Source: Lonicera japonica
Lineage: Eukaryota; Streptophyta; Magnoliopsida; Dipsacales; Caprifoliaceae
Length of the DNA stretch: 64,000 nt
Assembly (NCBI GenBank): GCA_021464415.1
Contig: CM038469.1
Span: 59,203,702-59,267,701, forward strand
Direction: 5' to 3'
The position numbers and the translations under genes are program-made. How positions within the stretch are numbered: position 1 is the first letter of the stretch; each line of letters begins with the position of its first letter. Below the pieces are notes generated by a model that was not told the origin of the DNA, did no database searches, and worked only from the letters and a program-made list of their open reading frames with translations. This document shows, piece by piece, positions 52,369 to 64,000 of the stretch.

Positions 52369-53954
52369 TGATGCGTCACTTGATGTGCCAAGAAATTGGT
52401 ACAATTTAGGGCACTAATATATATCTTGAAGAGCATATACTACTACATTTGTTGTGTTTTTGAAGCTTTTCAGGTATTTGGAATTAAATTGAAAAATTTG
52501 CAATTAAAGGAAAAAATGGCTGCGCGCAAGGCTTGTGTTCAAGAAATTTTTGGCATTAATCTGTAAAGAATTTGAAGAAAACTCCAGAGACGAAAGTTCT
52601 TAGATCTTTGAGTTAGTTACGCGTGGGAGAAAACCTTGCGTCAATCGGAGTTTTGAGCGCAAAGTTATGGTCAAAATAAAATCAGTGCGCTGAATTAATT
52701 CATTCCAGCGGGCCACACAACAAATTTTCACCATGGGCTCAAGTCAATAGACCAAGCCCACCAGCTTAAGCCCAATGCCTCATCCAATTATGAAAGAAGT
52801 AAAGTCTAGTAGCCAATTGCTATAAGCTCCAAATGGGCTAAGCCCATTCATATGTTTTCAAGACTTATTCTACAGCAGCAATATAAAATCACAACAGCAG
52901 CCGCAGCACGGGCGGAGAGAACCTTATTTTTTTTTCTCTTTCTTCGTTTATCGAGCAGCCGCAACAGTCATTCTTTCTCTCTTTTCTTTCTTTTTCGATT
53001 TCCGTGTGTTAATTTTCAAGAGAGCTGCAACATCATTATTTTTTTATTTGTTTTCCTTAACAATTGTTTCTTCATAATTTGTTACTTTGAGAGTAGAGGT
53101 CTTATTTTTATTCCTTGAGACATTAAAGACTAGCAAGTGTTAAGTAGTACGTTTAATTATTTTGGAAGTGGATACTTTTATGCAAGTAATTCAGAATTTA
53201 TCTTCATCAATTTATCTGCGCGTACCAAGTAAGTATTTAATTTATTTAATTATGCATTATTTAATTATGTATTATGTTTTAATTGCGAGCATGCTAGGCT
53301 AGGTTATTTTCTAGGGTTGAGAATGAGTATATTTGATTGATTCCCTTGCACGTATTCATGCCAATTGACTCTACCAATTTAATGCTTTAATATTAAAAAT
53401 AATTTTTTCTATTGAATGCCTATTTTAATTGATAAAAAATAAAATTGGATTCTCATTATTTTTTTGTTGGATTCACCTTATGATTTGTTGAGAACAGATA
53501 TAGGGTGTATTTTGACGGATATAGTGAGTGTTTTGATTTTATACATTCGTTTGACTGTGGAAAAATTAACACTTGGATAATTTAATTTAATTGGGCTTAA
53601 TTTAATTTATTTTTCGCATCTAATTGAGTCGAGAGACCAAATTAGTGCGAGATAGAGAGTAGAGTTTGCTGAGCATGGATACTAGGAACACGATATCAAA
53701 TATATGACTCCGCCACCCTAGTATTTTATGAATTGATTATTTCATTAGTATTTTTATTAGTTTATTATTTTATTCGTATTCTTAGTTGATAAATTATCCC
53801 ATTCAATTTCTAAGCTAGATTAGGAATTAATTATAATTAGTGAGAGAGATACGTACGTTCCATCCGTCAAGTCCCTAGGGTTCGACCTCGCTCTTGCCTA
53901 AGTTATACCAGTATTCGATTCGTGCACTTGCGAGTAATTAAAACATTCACAACA
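52369..53954 (+). mobile_element. Probable Ty3/gypsy solo LTR
   Basis: Starts TGATGCGTCACTTGATG and ends with the stretch AGGGTTCGACCTCG...CGTGCACTTGCGAG...CACAACA, characteristic of long LTRs of plant Tat/Ogre-type elements. About 1.6 kb. Flanks CAACT and AGGTA do not match, so the target duplication is lost or the bounds are a few bases off. Confidence 0.5.
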
Positions 53955-53974
53955 AGGTACGATAATATAAGAGT

Positions 53975-54397
53975 TAATATGGGATGTTGTGCTACATCTA
54001 CATATGACAATTTTGTGGTAACTCGGGCTCAGTTTTTGGATGTTTCTTTTTCGGCTTTATTAGCAGAAGTCGAAGCTATTGACTTAAGCTTAATGCTAAC
54101 TGTTGATTTTGATTTGCCTAGAATTATTATTGAGAGCGACACAAAGAGGGTGATCAACCACATTTGTGATGAGGAAAAGTGTTTGCATGAGATGATACTT
54201 TCTTGCATGTAATTCATGTTCTTTACGAGGGTGCGAGGTGTGCTTCGTTTTTTCTCCCTGTGATTATAATCAAGTCGCACATGGTATTACTAGGTATGCT
54301 TTTGGTAGGATTTTGGAGAGTTGGGACTTCTTATTCTCATATTGGTCGTCATATCTTGTATTTGTCGATTTGATTAATGCTATTAACTTGTCTTGAG
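53975..54397 (+). pseudogene. RNase H-like (RVT_3 type) fragment
   Basis: Reads FVVTRAQFLDVSFSALLAEV, then PRIIIESDTKRVINHI, matching the A..LLAE.EA and ..EsDs..vv..i motifs of the plant RNase H-like domain. After a stop it goes on in another frame as AHGITRYAFGRILESWDF. No RT upstream. It is likely a retroelement-derived remnant. Confidence 0.5.
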
Positions 54398-56759
54398 TTA
54401 AATGACTATATTTTTAAAAAAACCCTACGCAATTTTCATCAACTATATAGTTAAGAACTCGCGGGGGGCAATAGTGGGTGAACATATGGTTACATTCTAT
54501 AAGGATAAATAAAGAGAAAAAAGAGAATAAAAGAGTTTATTGATAATTGTGTTAGTAATTATATGATTACATAGACTCCAAAAGTGATTTTATATAGGAA
54601 ACAACCTAAACCCTAATATAACAATAAAAAAAGAACAATAAAGTAAATAAATAACTAAGAAAATATTTCATAAATAAAATACCTATTTATGGTATGTTTT
54701 GACCAAGACAAATAAATAAAATAAACTCCCACAAATAATTTAATATTGTTTTCCTTCTTGGTATTGCCGCATAAACTTCTTAACCCATCAAGTTATCCTC
54801 ACATAAGCCCTCAAAACATCACCCCTTAAAATATCTTCAATGAAATACTTAAAATTAGATAATCAAAGGAGCTTTTGATTATTCATTTAACATGTTGTTA
54901 GGGTTAATAGTGATATACTCCACAAAATCTCTTTTTTCAATAATCAAAAGTGTAACTTGTGGGGCCCACTATTTTGCCAAATTTAATCAGATTTAAATTT
55001 AGAGAATAAAATGGGAGATATTTTTTTATCAAAATGTGAAATGATTATCTTATCTCGTCTTTTGACCAATAAAATTAGTGAGCTACCATTTTGATTATTG
55101 AAAAAAGGTTTTTAATTTTGATTATTGAGGAGTTGATAGTAGTACCCTTTAACAGTGCACGTGTGTTTGAAATTTGAGGTATGTTGATAAATTTGGTAGT
55201 CGTAATTTTGTTTCTTTTATGTGTGTATATATATATATATATTTCACATTGTAATGTATAGAATCTAAAATTAGAAAATTAATAGTTAATGTTGACTGTC
55301 TACCTTGTGATTTTACACAATTTAATATAAAAGAGTGTTGCATTCCTCTTGTAGCTAGTGATATATCCATTCAAGGAGTTGATTAAGTCACTTTCCTACA
55401 CCATTGGAAATTTGTTAAAATTATATTATGAATCCACTTTAGTTACGTTGATTATATCTTGCTAAACCCATAAATTAATAATTTTGTTTAAAATTGATTA
55501 TTAAAAGCTTCTTAAATTGCTACTGATTCTCTAGAAATAAATAGGAAAAAAGAATCTCCATGGTTTGTTAACATCCTGAATCAAGTTGTACAATTGTTAT
55601 CATTTTCATCCTCATATATTCTATAAGATAAAGAAGATGAAAATAACATTGAATATTGAGTTGGGTGTCAAAATTATGAAGTAAATTTAGTACTCTATTT
55701 GATAGTTGGGTTGCATAATTTCTTGTATTCATGCATGTATTTGCACTTAAGCGCGCAGCCGCGCACACACATATGCCTTAGGGTTGCTAATGAAAAATTG
55801 GTTGTCATATTGGTATGCCACACTAAGGGAAACGCTTGTGATGTGGCCGTACTAAAAGACCCAAAGGAAAGTATTTATCTTCGTTATTCGTAAATAACAA
55901 ATGTATGTGTGTTTTTTTCTTCACCTCGACACATAGTACAAGAAGGATCAAAGCTTTTATTGGAACCAGTAGTTTCAGGTTAGAGAACAGTCGGAGTAAC
56001 ATATATATGGAGAATTCGTAACTCAAACCATTTTAAATTAAGAGTCCACGATTATTTTTTAAAATTTCTCAAACAAGGAGTTCAATTTCTCAAATTAACT
56101 TGTCAAATCTGAAGATAGTTGAACATGTATTCTTGACCATTGATTACATTGAAATTAATTAGTTTTTTTTTCTTATATTGTTAAAAAAATGATAAAGTAA
56201 AAGAAGTATTAGATTTGGGACGGAATGAATATCTAATTGCCTTTTGCTGTTTTTGTTTCAACGTAGGTAGTGCCTTCGTGGAAGAGTGATAAAGATTTTG
56301 AGGAAGCTCTTAGAAGGGTCGGTTCGTTGTAAATGATTAGAAATAATTCAAGATATTTGTGCCTGTTGTATCGTGCTGGTTTACCATTAGACTTTTATGT
56401 AGTCTGTGTTTTCTTAGTTTTATCTTTATTTTTATGTTTGAATACATGGCAAGGGATCAAGGTGTTTTTTAGAAAACTAGGAGAACTTATTGCGAAAAGC
56501 ATTTATCAAGAGATGAATATCAACATTATTTAACAAAGAACATTAAAATATCTTATTAATAACCAAAACATTCACCTTCTTTTTAACTCCCCCTCTATTA
56601 ATGCTTCCCTTCACATGCAATTCCTTAATCACGTTGTGAAATTGTAATAACTCACATTCCATTTATGTATTAACCTTCTTCTTAAGCCTAATAAGGGCTT
56701 GATCTTTGTGAGAGAAGTTAATTTTCGTTTTTGAAACCTTTGTAGTTGATCCAACACTT
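54398..56759. other. Intergenic, nothing assignable
   Basis: AT-rich sequence without a supported gene or element. It contains a short (TA)n at about 55230 and a pair of mirrored TTGATTATTGAAAAAAGG / TTTTTTCAATAATCAA words (54930-55110) that may be ends of a small MITE. Confidence 0.4.
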
Positions 56760-59320
56760 TTAGCAAGTCATTTTAATGATATTAAGGTTGCGTGCATGGT
56801 TGGGACGCATTTCGGGAAGCTGTGGTTGAATTTTGGTGGTTAATGGTGAAAATTAAACTTTTGTCGAAAATGAGTTTTTTCCCAACTTTGAGAGGCCATA
56901 ACTTTCTCATACAAAGTCCAAATGACCCTTCGTTTTTGGTTAGAGTTTCATCTCTTTCTCTTCCACAAGTTTCATATTCGGCCCGAGTTGAGATAACATC
57001 GTTTTGAGGGTCAACAAAGCACGACAAAGTAGAACTTTGTGCATAATTTTCTCTGATTGATTAGAGGAATGCGCTGATCGATCAGAGTTGGCCAGCAAGG
57101 GCTAATAGGTTATTTTGACTAAATATTTATCCTTCTTTATCCCATTTATTCCTCCATTCAACCCTACACACCTTGAGAGAGTTAGAGAGATGTGAGAACT
57201 CAACCAAATTGAGATTTCGAGTGATCTTTCGCTATTATTCAACATTATCCAAAATCATCATTGTCTTCTCCACCATCTTCTTCACCCTCCATGGTTAGGG
57301 CTCGGAGCTTTTTGGGGATATTTTGGGATTTCTTCGATTCGGTTCAATCCATCGCTTAATCTTCGCGGGTAAAGCTTCGATAAGGTGGAAACACTAGTAC
57401 TTAAATTATTTTACAAAGTATTATGTGTTGCATGTTGATTTCTACTACAAAATTAGGGATTTTGCATTCAATTCTTGAATGTACACATGCATTGGGTTTG
57501 GGTTGATTTTCATTGGTTCTTTTGGTTTACTTGAGATTTATTTAAGTTTAAATTGATGATTCTTACAAGAACCCCTAATTATATGTTGGTATATATGTAA
57601 ATTTATATAGTGCCTTTATGTACGGATACGATAACGAATAATAAGTAGTGAAACATATATATATATATATATATGGATATATGGACGGATTTAAAGCATG
57701 TTTTGGTTGTTATTACACACATATATAATGTTATTATTGTACTTGAGCTATTGATTAACTATTAGTGAGATTTTTAGAATAACTAGCAAGTCCATAACTA
57801 TGCTGGACATATTTCTAAAACTATATTGAATAAATTATGTATTGAGACTGTGTAAAGAATTTTATATTGAATCTAAGTGTTAATTATGAACTATATTTGG
57901 CTTTGCACCAATTTGCTGAATCATTGTAAAACTCTCCAATTGGTGAGACTAGTATAAAAGTTTCTTAACCGAGCATTAGTTGATGGGCTTGGCGAATCTG
58001 GCTTAAGTACGAAATAATATTATTATATGACAAGATGAAATATATATATATGAATTGAGATACATACGATACTTGTATTTGTTTTACATATGTAAAATAT
58101 AATAAACGTAATATATACGATGTTATAAGTATACAATATATTTATATGTTGGATATATATTTGAGATAAAAAATTTATTGATGAGATTTATTATGTTATA
58201 TTGAGATTATTGAAGTTTTATGTTTTGGCACCATATTATACCATTTGGTGATTTACCTTTACTTTATTAACCTTGGTAGCTACATGATATGTTTGTCCTT
58301 GGGGGACATAGCTTGTGTGGCTACATAATTTATCAGCCTCGGGCGCTTTTCATTTAGGTGGACCATTATAGGGGTCCATGCCTTAGGGGAAAAAATACCT
58401 GAGCCTTGGGGGTTATTCATCGCGATCGTTGTGCACAGTTGACTAAAAATTTAAATGTGACATTAATATTGATTATACGTTCTTAGGGGACGATTCTATT
58501 GGTTGACTATACGTCCTTGAGGGACAATTCGAGGGTAGAAATAAAGGTGCCTATACTAGTTTACGTAAATAGTTTACATATACTAATTTCCTTTAGGGGG
58601 TATATCACGTGTGTGCATAGCATGTACCATTGCTTTCGATATATGGTTTCATAGAATTTTGGTAAAGTTATATATATATATATATACATGTACATGAAAT
58701 GAATATTAAAAGTAAATTATATGCATCTCGTGATTTTTTATTATTTTATATATTGCGCTCGCATGTGATTGACTAATTATATTTTTTTGTAGAAAAATCT
58801 TATAATACCCACTGAGCACGTGTTTGGCTCACTCCCATTTTTCAAACCAATTTTGCAGGTACTTCTTCGAGAGCGGTACATGTATGGAGTCTAAAGGCCT
58901 TTGAATACATTAAACACTCATAGTCGTCTAGAGATGACTTGTACTTTATCAATTTTGTATAACTAAACTTCTATTGGATTAAATGTGTAATTATTGAGTA
59001 ATTATGTAAAGCCTTTTATTTAAAATTAGGATCTCGGTGGAGGGATTGTTTTATATAGATTTGTTCAATTTCTATTGATTAAGGACTTTAAAAATATGAA
59101 ATTAGATTTCTGGTTAAACTTTATTTTATTATTTATAGATTTGGATTTATTAACTTTACGAACTTCACATGCTAAAATTTTCTTAAAATGAGGCTTTATA
59201 TATAATTTACTATTAAATAAGATTTAAATTATGTACTTTAAACCCACTATCGCGTATAGTATCATGATTAATGGGATCTCGAAGATCTAAACATCTCAAC
59301 GGGATTTGAAGCGTCACAAA
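56760..59320 (+). repeat. Non-coding, LTR-like repeat region
   Basis: Contains phrases typical of plant gypsy LTRs or their non-autonomous kin (AGGCCATAACTTTCTCATAC, CACTGAGCACGTGTTTGGCT, a right border GGGATTTGAAGCGTCACA) and short repeats such as ACGTCCTTGAGGGACAATTC / ACGTTCTTAGGGGACGATTC. A (TA)n lies at 57657. No coding sequence. Class inferred from style only. Confidence 0.3.
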
Positions 59321-60224
59321 AATTGTCTTCCCCTTATTTGTCACAAAATAGACAAACCAAGAGTATATACAATAGAAGTACTATTGAACATGCAAGATAC
59401 AATCACATAAAGCAATAAGAATATAAAAGCATAAGTCCACAATAAAGCAATACAAATAATTTTTTAAATGTTTATCCTGTAAAAGATACATTCTTTTTTT
59501 TAATAGTCAGTTATACACTTATCAAGATTTTCTTATTTGTTTATTTTCATGTGTGGTTACTAGACCTCGCCAACAACTTGTGCCACCATCGCTCACGATT
59601 GGAGCTTCGGAAAGGTCGATGGAATATCAACGAATTATATAGTGCAACAACAGATCTACAAAAAATTTACATATTTACTTGTCCACAAATTTCATGCAAA
59701 AATATATTTACATTTCCCTTAAGTTTATTGCAATAATAGATTTGCACTACCTGCATCGAATCTCCGATGAGACCCGCAATGCCTTTGCAATAGTCGTTGA
59801 AGTCCTAGGTATGATAACTAGAGCTCCGATAATGAAAGACGGTTGTAGCAGTTGGCAACTTGCTTGTAGAAAAAAAATTAAAAGAACGTATTTTTTAAAG
59901 CACAAAGCGTATTTTATACAAAGATAAAAAGTAATTTTTTCTTTTAAATAAAAAATTAGGAAATCTTTAGTAAGTATATAAGTGTGGATGAGTTAGGCAT
60001 GGTTAGGATCTCATCCGTATCAACCACATCAAGCGATCCAATCTAATTTTTCTAGAATTTGTGGATAAGTTAGATTGGATCCACTTCTGGAAAATCGAAA
60101 AAAATTTGGATTGATTTTAGTTTTGAGGCTATATAAATCGATGTTAGTATATATGTATTTTTTTAGTGTCACATGTTTTTGTGTTATTGGTAGTTACAAT
60201 ATAGAAGAATATGCTACTATTTAC

Positions 60225-61052
60225 GGTAAATTACAAGATGAACCTTATTATTTAAGGTCAATTTCAACCTTTCCCGCGAAGTTTTAATTGTTTCAAATTA
60301 AACCCTAAGGTACAATTATTAATCCAATTGAGACCTTTTGCTAACTTTTGCTTAAAACACCAAACGATGATCCACTTTGGCACTAAGTTGGACAATTATG
60401 TGGAGCTAAGTTAGAGCAAATTAGTGTTTTATCCCCTTTTAAACCCTCATGCGCCACGTGTGATTCCATTTGGGGCAAATAAAACCCTAATTTTGGGTTA
60501 TTTTAATTTAACACACAAATAGTGAAAGATAGAGAGCTTGAAAAATAAAAAGCCATCAGTGTGTCATACCAATTAAAGAAATTACTGCTAAACCAAGTTT
60601 GTAAATTGTAAACCTAGGTTGGAAAAAAAACCCAAACAAAAACCCATTATCAAACAAATAAACAAACAAACAAACAAGCAAACTAGGCTACATTGGTTCT
60701 TATCTCATAATTTGGACGACCATTGAACCGTTGACCTATGTTGTAATTAGTCCATGATGTTTTCATCACACTTGGAAGTCCATAAAAGCAAAAACAAGGG
60801 TCCATTTTGGGACCGTGTTAAAACTTTGTTTTTGGTTTCTTTAATGGTGTTGAGTATATATAGCATATCTTTGTTTCATTTTTAACTCTAATGTTTTGGT
60901 AGCTGTTAAAAAGAAGAGGAGAAACATATGACAAAATGGTGCCAAAAATATCCCACTCACATCTTACGCAGAGCGTCAAAATGGATAGCCATTTGGTGTT
61001 TTAAACTGAAGTTAGCAAAAGGTCTCAATTAAATTAATAATTGTACCTCAAC

Positions 61053-61088
<36 letters not shown>

Positions 61089-61311
61089 TAAGGGAGGTCT
61101 AAGTCTCTCCCTTAATCCTACAAATAAAGAAAAACCCTCCCCTCCCACCCCATGAGTCGAACCCTTGACCTCAAGGCAAGGGTGGAGGTTGCCTACCACT
61201 GGGCCAACCCCTCTCCTCAATTGTACCTCAAGAGTTAATTTGGAACAATTAAAATTTTGAGGAAAAAATTGAAATTGACCCCAAACATCAAGATTTATCT
61301 TGTAATTTACC
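60225..61311. mobile_element. Large inverted-repeat element with about 165-bp arms
   Basis: The left arm begins GGTAAATTACAAGATG and continues through CAATTGAGACCTTTTGCTAA. The right arm is its reverse complement, ending CATCTTGTAATTTACC-like, and is interrupted by a SINE. Long arms and a non-coding core suggest a Mutator-like MITE. CTATTT is found on both flanks. Confidence 0.75.
61055..61218 (-). mobile_element. SINE inside the right arm of the inverted-repeat element
   Basis: Minus-strand SINE. Its head on the minus strand carries box A (GGCCCAGTGGTAGGCAACC) and box B (GGTTCGACTCATGGGG); its tail is the T run at 61055-61083 on the + strand. A 13-base target duplication AATTGTACCTCAA (61039-61051, 61219-61231) is exact and belongs to the arm sequence. 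Confidence 0.88.
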
Positions 61312-62399
61312 CTATTTTTTATTACGGTTTCATGGAAGTGTATTTATCATTTTACTCTTTATTTGAGATTTAATTACAAACTATTTGGTCTCAAGCTTAA
61401 TTTGTCCAATTGCAATAGGTAGTAATACAAACTTTGGAAAATTTTCAGTATAAATTGACAATTTTATATATTAAATCTTATTTTTTTTATCGAATTAAAT
61501 TCCATCAGTAGGGTGTATCAAATTAAATTGCATGCCAACTTTTACGATTGACATCAAATAGAATTAGATGCTAATAATTTAAAAACTATCGAATTAGTTC
61601 ACGTCATACCCCTAAATAAAGTCAGAGGTCTTACATCTTTGTACCCTATTGTTATTCTATTTTTGTATTGTCAGATTATTTGCTGGTTCACTTTTATTAT
61701 AGTAATTATATATCAATTCTAGTAACTGTTGTAGTTGCGAATTCGAAAACGTTGGTGGTTTGGTATAGATTTTAAAATCAAGTTTTTAAAATTTTTACAA
61801 AAAGGTTAATTTTACTTCACATTTTTTAAAATTCACTTCACTTTATTATCTCTCTCATAAAATTTTTAAAACACCATAACTTTAAATTCAAAAATTAGAA
61901 TTAGATAAAAAAAATATATTTGAAACCTAGTTATCGAGATTTATAAAATAAGATCTATTGTAACTATTTTTTGAATTTTGTTCATGAGTTTTTTTGAATT
62001 GATTAAAAAAAACTCTAACAAAAATTAAATTTATTTTTTAACTTATTTTCACATTTCTAAAAACCATGTTTTAAAATTTTTCACGTACGACGGATTTTGT
62101 TTGTTAAAAATAAAAATAAAATAGAAAAGAAGTCAGCGGTCTACCTAATCCCATTCAGACTTTCAAGTCGTTGCCCTCATAACACCCATTCTCTTTTCTG
62201 TTTTGTTTCTTGTCGTTGTCTGACTCTCTTCGATTTTTGCTGCCGACAACGACGAGACTGCCGGCGCCGACGAGCCATCTCCCGTCTCTGCTGCCGCAGA
62301 TCTGATGTATGCCGTCGTGGCCGAGGAGAATCTTAATCACATCTGAATCTGATCATCTACCATTTATGTTAAACGCATCTCACTATCCTATCTCATTAT

Positions 62400-62477
62400 T
62401 CGAATCTCAAACGCCCCTTTCACTCTCCGAGCTGTCTCTCCGATTTGGAACCCTAGCTCTCTAAAGTCTTTGTGAAG
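62400..62477 (+). promoter_or_regulatory. Possible 5' UTR exon of the next gene
   Basis: CT-rich leader with GGAACCCTAGCTCTC, ending TGTGAAG|GTAAGT, a perfect plant donor. It is followed 270 bases later by CTCAG, an ATG and MDFPLTSQIYR (62751-62783), then AGG|GTAAGA. This fits a first non-coding exon and a short second exon of a gene running out of the window. The protein is not recognised. Confidence 0.35.
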
Positions 62478-62943
62478 GTAAGTTCACTTAGATTGATTGA
62501 CTATATGTTCGCTCTTAATTCGGTTCGTCTATATTTCCTAAACCTAAGCTTAAGCCAATCTTTCGATCAACAAAATTAACCTAACTCTAGAATTTTGCAT
62601 ATTATTGAAAAAATGTGTATATATATATATATATATATTTGATTGCACTTTCTGAACTTGAGATCGTATTTATTTCAAGTGATTATTATTATTATTATTC
62701 TCCTTTTTCCAACTTCAAGAGGCTTTTAATTGTAAAATTCTCAGATTAAGATGGATTTCCCCCTAACTTCTCAGATATATAGGGTAAGATTAGTATATTT
62801 CCTGTTCATATGTATTTCCCAAGCTTTTAGGGTTCTTTGTGATAGGTTGTCATTTTTTCTTGTTTTTTGATTTAATTTTTAACGTCCATAACTTGGCGTT
62901 TCTTTGTTCTCCTTTTCAGAAAGAATATGCAAATAGCGAGCGA

Positions 62944-63090
62944 GCGGGCTAGCCTAGTTGGTAAGGACCCCAAATTTTAGGAGATGTCCTAAGTTTGAGT
63001 CACATCCGGGGTGGGGGATTTTTCGTTATTTTAGTAAAGGGAAATAGACTTATACCTTCCCTTTTTATAAAAAAGAAAAGAAAAAGAATG
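62944..63090 (+). mobile_element. tRNA-derived SINE
   Basis: Box A TAGCCTAGTTGGTAAGG and box B GTTTGAGTCACATC, then GGGGTGGGGGATTTTT and a T/A-rich tail (TTATTTTAGTAAAGGGAAAT). Same family as the SINE at 35937. Confidence 0.65.
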
Positions 63091-64000
63091 TGATTCCTAA
63101 GCTTAATTGAGTCATAAAGACATGAAGTACTTGGCTGGTAAAATTGATCTTTAGATTGAAGTTGAACTGATAAAGTTGTGATTCTAGCCATGGTTTTATG
63201 CCTAAATAAAAAGAGCATCTGTACTTCCTTTCTTGGATATTAGTTAAGGTTGTTTCCATACCAAACTACGTAGAATTGAACTATATGATCAGGCGGGGGA
63301 GGAGGAGGAGGTGTGGTATATGATATGAACAAACCTCTCATAGTGCCCTGCTTGAGTTTTGGTCACTCAGATTGATTGATTAAATTGTAGAGGAGAGAGA
63401 GAGAGTTGAGAAATTTCATGTTAAAATTGGGATTTACCCAAATTATGGGAAGATAGGTATAGATTGGTTTGTTGAGGTAGTTAGTTGGAATTTTGTCTAA
63501 AAGATACAATTTTCGCTGTGTAATATAGTTTTTAGCATTTTTTTTTGATAACCATGAGTACCGGGGCCCCTACCCCACTAATCCCATGATACCCTAGTTT
63601 TTAGCAATTAATACCAATATCTACTTGTTTATAATTTAATTTCAGCGCAAGCTATGAGGATATCGCTTATTCTGTCATCACATTTTACTTAACTACATAT
63701 AGACTAGGACTCCTACCAGAACCTCTTGAAAATCTTGATTTCATCATTGCCATTGAAATTATCCGGTACTGTGTGTTGTTGATAGCCTTGCCGCTGTGCA
63801 TGTGATCAAAAGGGTTGTTGATGTGAAATACTGATAGTGGGGTTTGGTGGTGTTTTGCATGAAAGGGTTGAGCTTAAATTACAAGTGTTATGATTCTACT
63901 TGACTTGAAGTTCTGTATTTGGTTTTGAAAGCACATCTTCTATACATTATTTTCTTGTGATATAGATTTGATTGGAAATGCACACGTTAAATTTTTTTGG
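63091..64000 (+). other. Right edge, nothing assignable
   Basis: If the exon pair near 62.4-62.8 kb is real, this would be its next intron. It contains a GGGGGAGGAGGAGGAGG stretch at about 63296 and short purine runs. No ORF with recognisable homology. Confidence 0.35.

Noticed and set aside
58320..58560. Riboswitch or structured RNA suggested by repeated CCTTGGGGGT-type words.
   Set aside because: The words fit degraded LTR-like repeat DNA, and no conserved pairing could be drawn.

Overview
This is a piece of a eudicot plant nuclear genome, AT-rich and about two thirds repeats. It contains one recognisable host gene, NOL, encoding the chloroplast chlorophyll(ide) b reductase. The gene lies on the + strand as 13 exons spread over about 47 kb (2194-49210). 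The spliced product is about 350 residues, the size of Arabidopsis NOL, and carries the short-chain dehydrogenase motifs TGSTKGIG, INNAG and YGATK. The intron-rich gene, plastid transit peptide, plant Ty1/copia, L1-type LINE, SINE and MITE content all point to a seed plant. The species cannot be named from the sequence.

Layout. 1-2193: intergenic, with a broken retroelement RNase H fold and a 100-N scaffold gap. Intron 1 (13.5 kb): a MITE split by a LINE tail; a LINE that contains copia element A; a short TRIM element fused to the 5' half of copia element B; a Stowaway-like MITE; a second LINE tail; and a long (TC)n/(GTA)n microsatellite close to exon 2. Introns 2-6: a hAT-like MITE, a LINE fragment, a second TRIM, a SINE-like unit and a 12G/15G tract. 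Intron 7 (13.1 kb): a nest in which a terminal-inverted-repeat element holds a TRIM, the TRIM holds copia C, and copia D adjoins it. A pararetrovirus-like zinc-knuckle remnant, a coding-looking antisense fragment and a second miniature LTR family lie to the right. Intron 8: a SINE split by the youngest-looking element, copia E. Intron 11: MITEs, a gag remnant, and an intact 263-bp TRIM with target-site duplications. 49211-64000: intergenic DNA with a degenerate minisatellite, a Ty3/gypsy-type solo LTR, an RNase H-like fragment, a large inverted-repeat element split by a SINE, and near 62.4-62.8 kb a possible untranslated first exon of the next gene.

Main points. (1) NOL exons 7 and 8 do not join in frame: one base is missing in a C run, at the codon that should be the conserved Arg before FAAYG. 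This is either an assembly error or a null allele. (2) Copia D and E share a layout with no Gag: the leader runs straight into the protease region. (3) Copia leaders A, B and C carry a CACGCGCC/GGCGCGTG inverted motif between primer-binding site and gag, a candidate RNA dimerisation or packaging element; D and E instead carry ACTGTTCA repeats. (4) Four tandem duplications (30, 70, 93 and 115 bp) lie inside retrotransposon coding DNA. (5) Target-site duplications give a clear relative order of insertions. No tRNA, rRNA, CRISPR or bacterial-type operon was seen.
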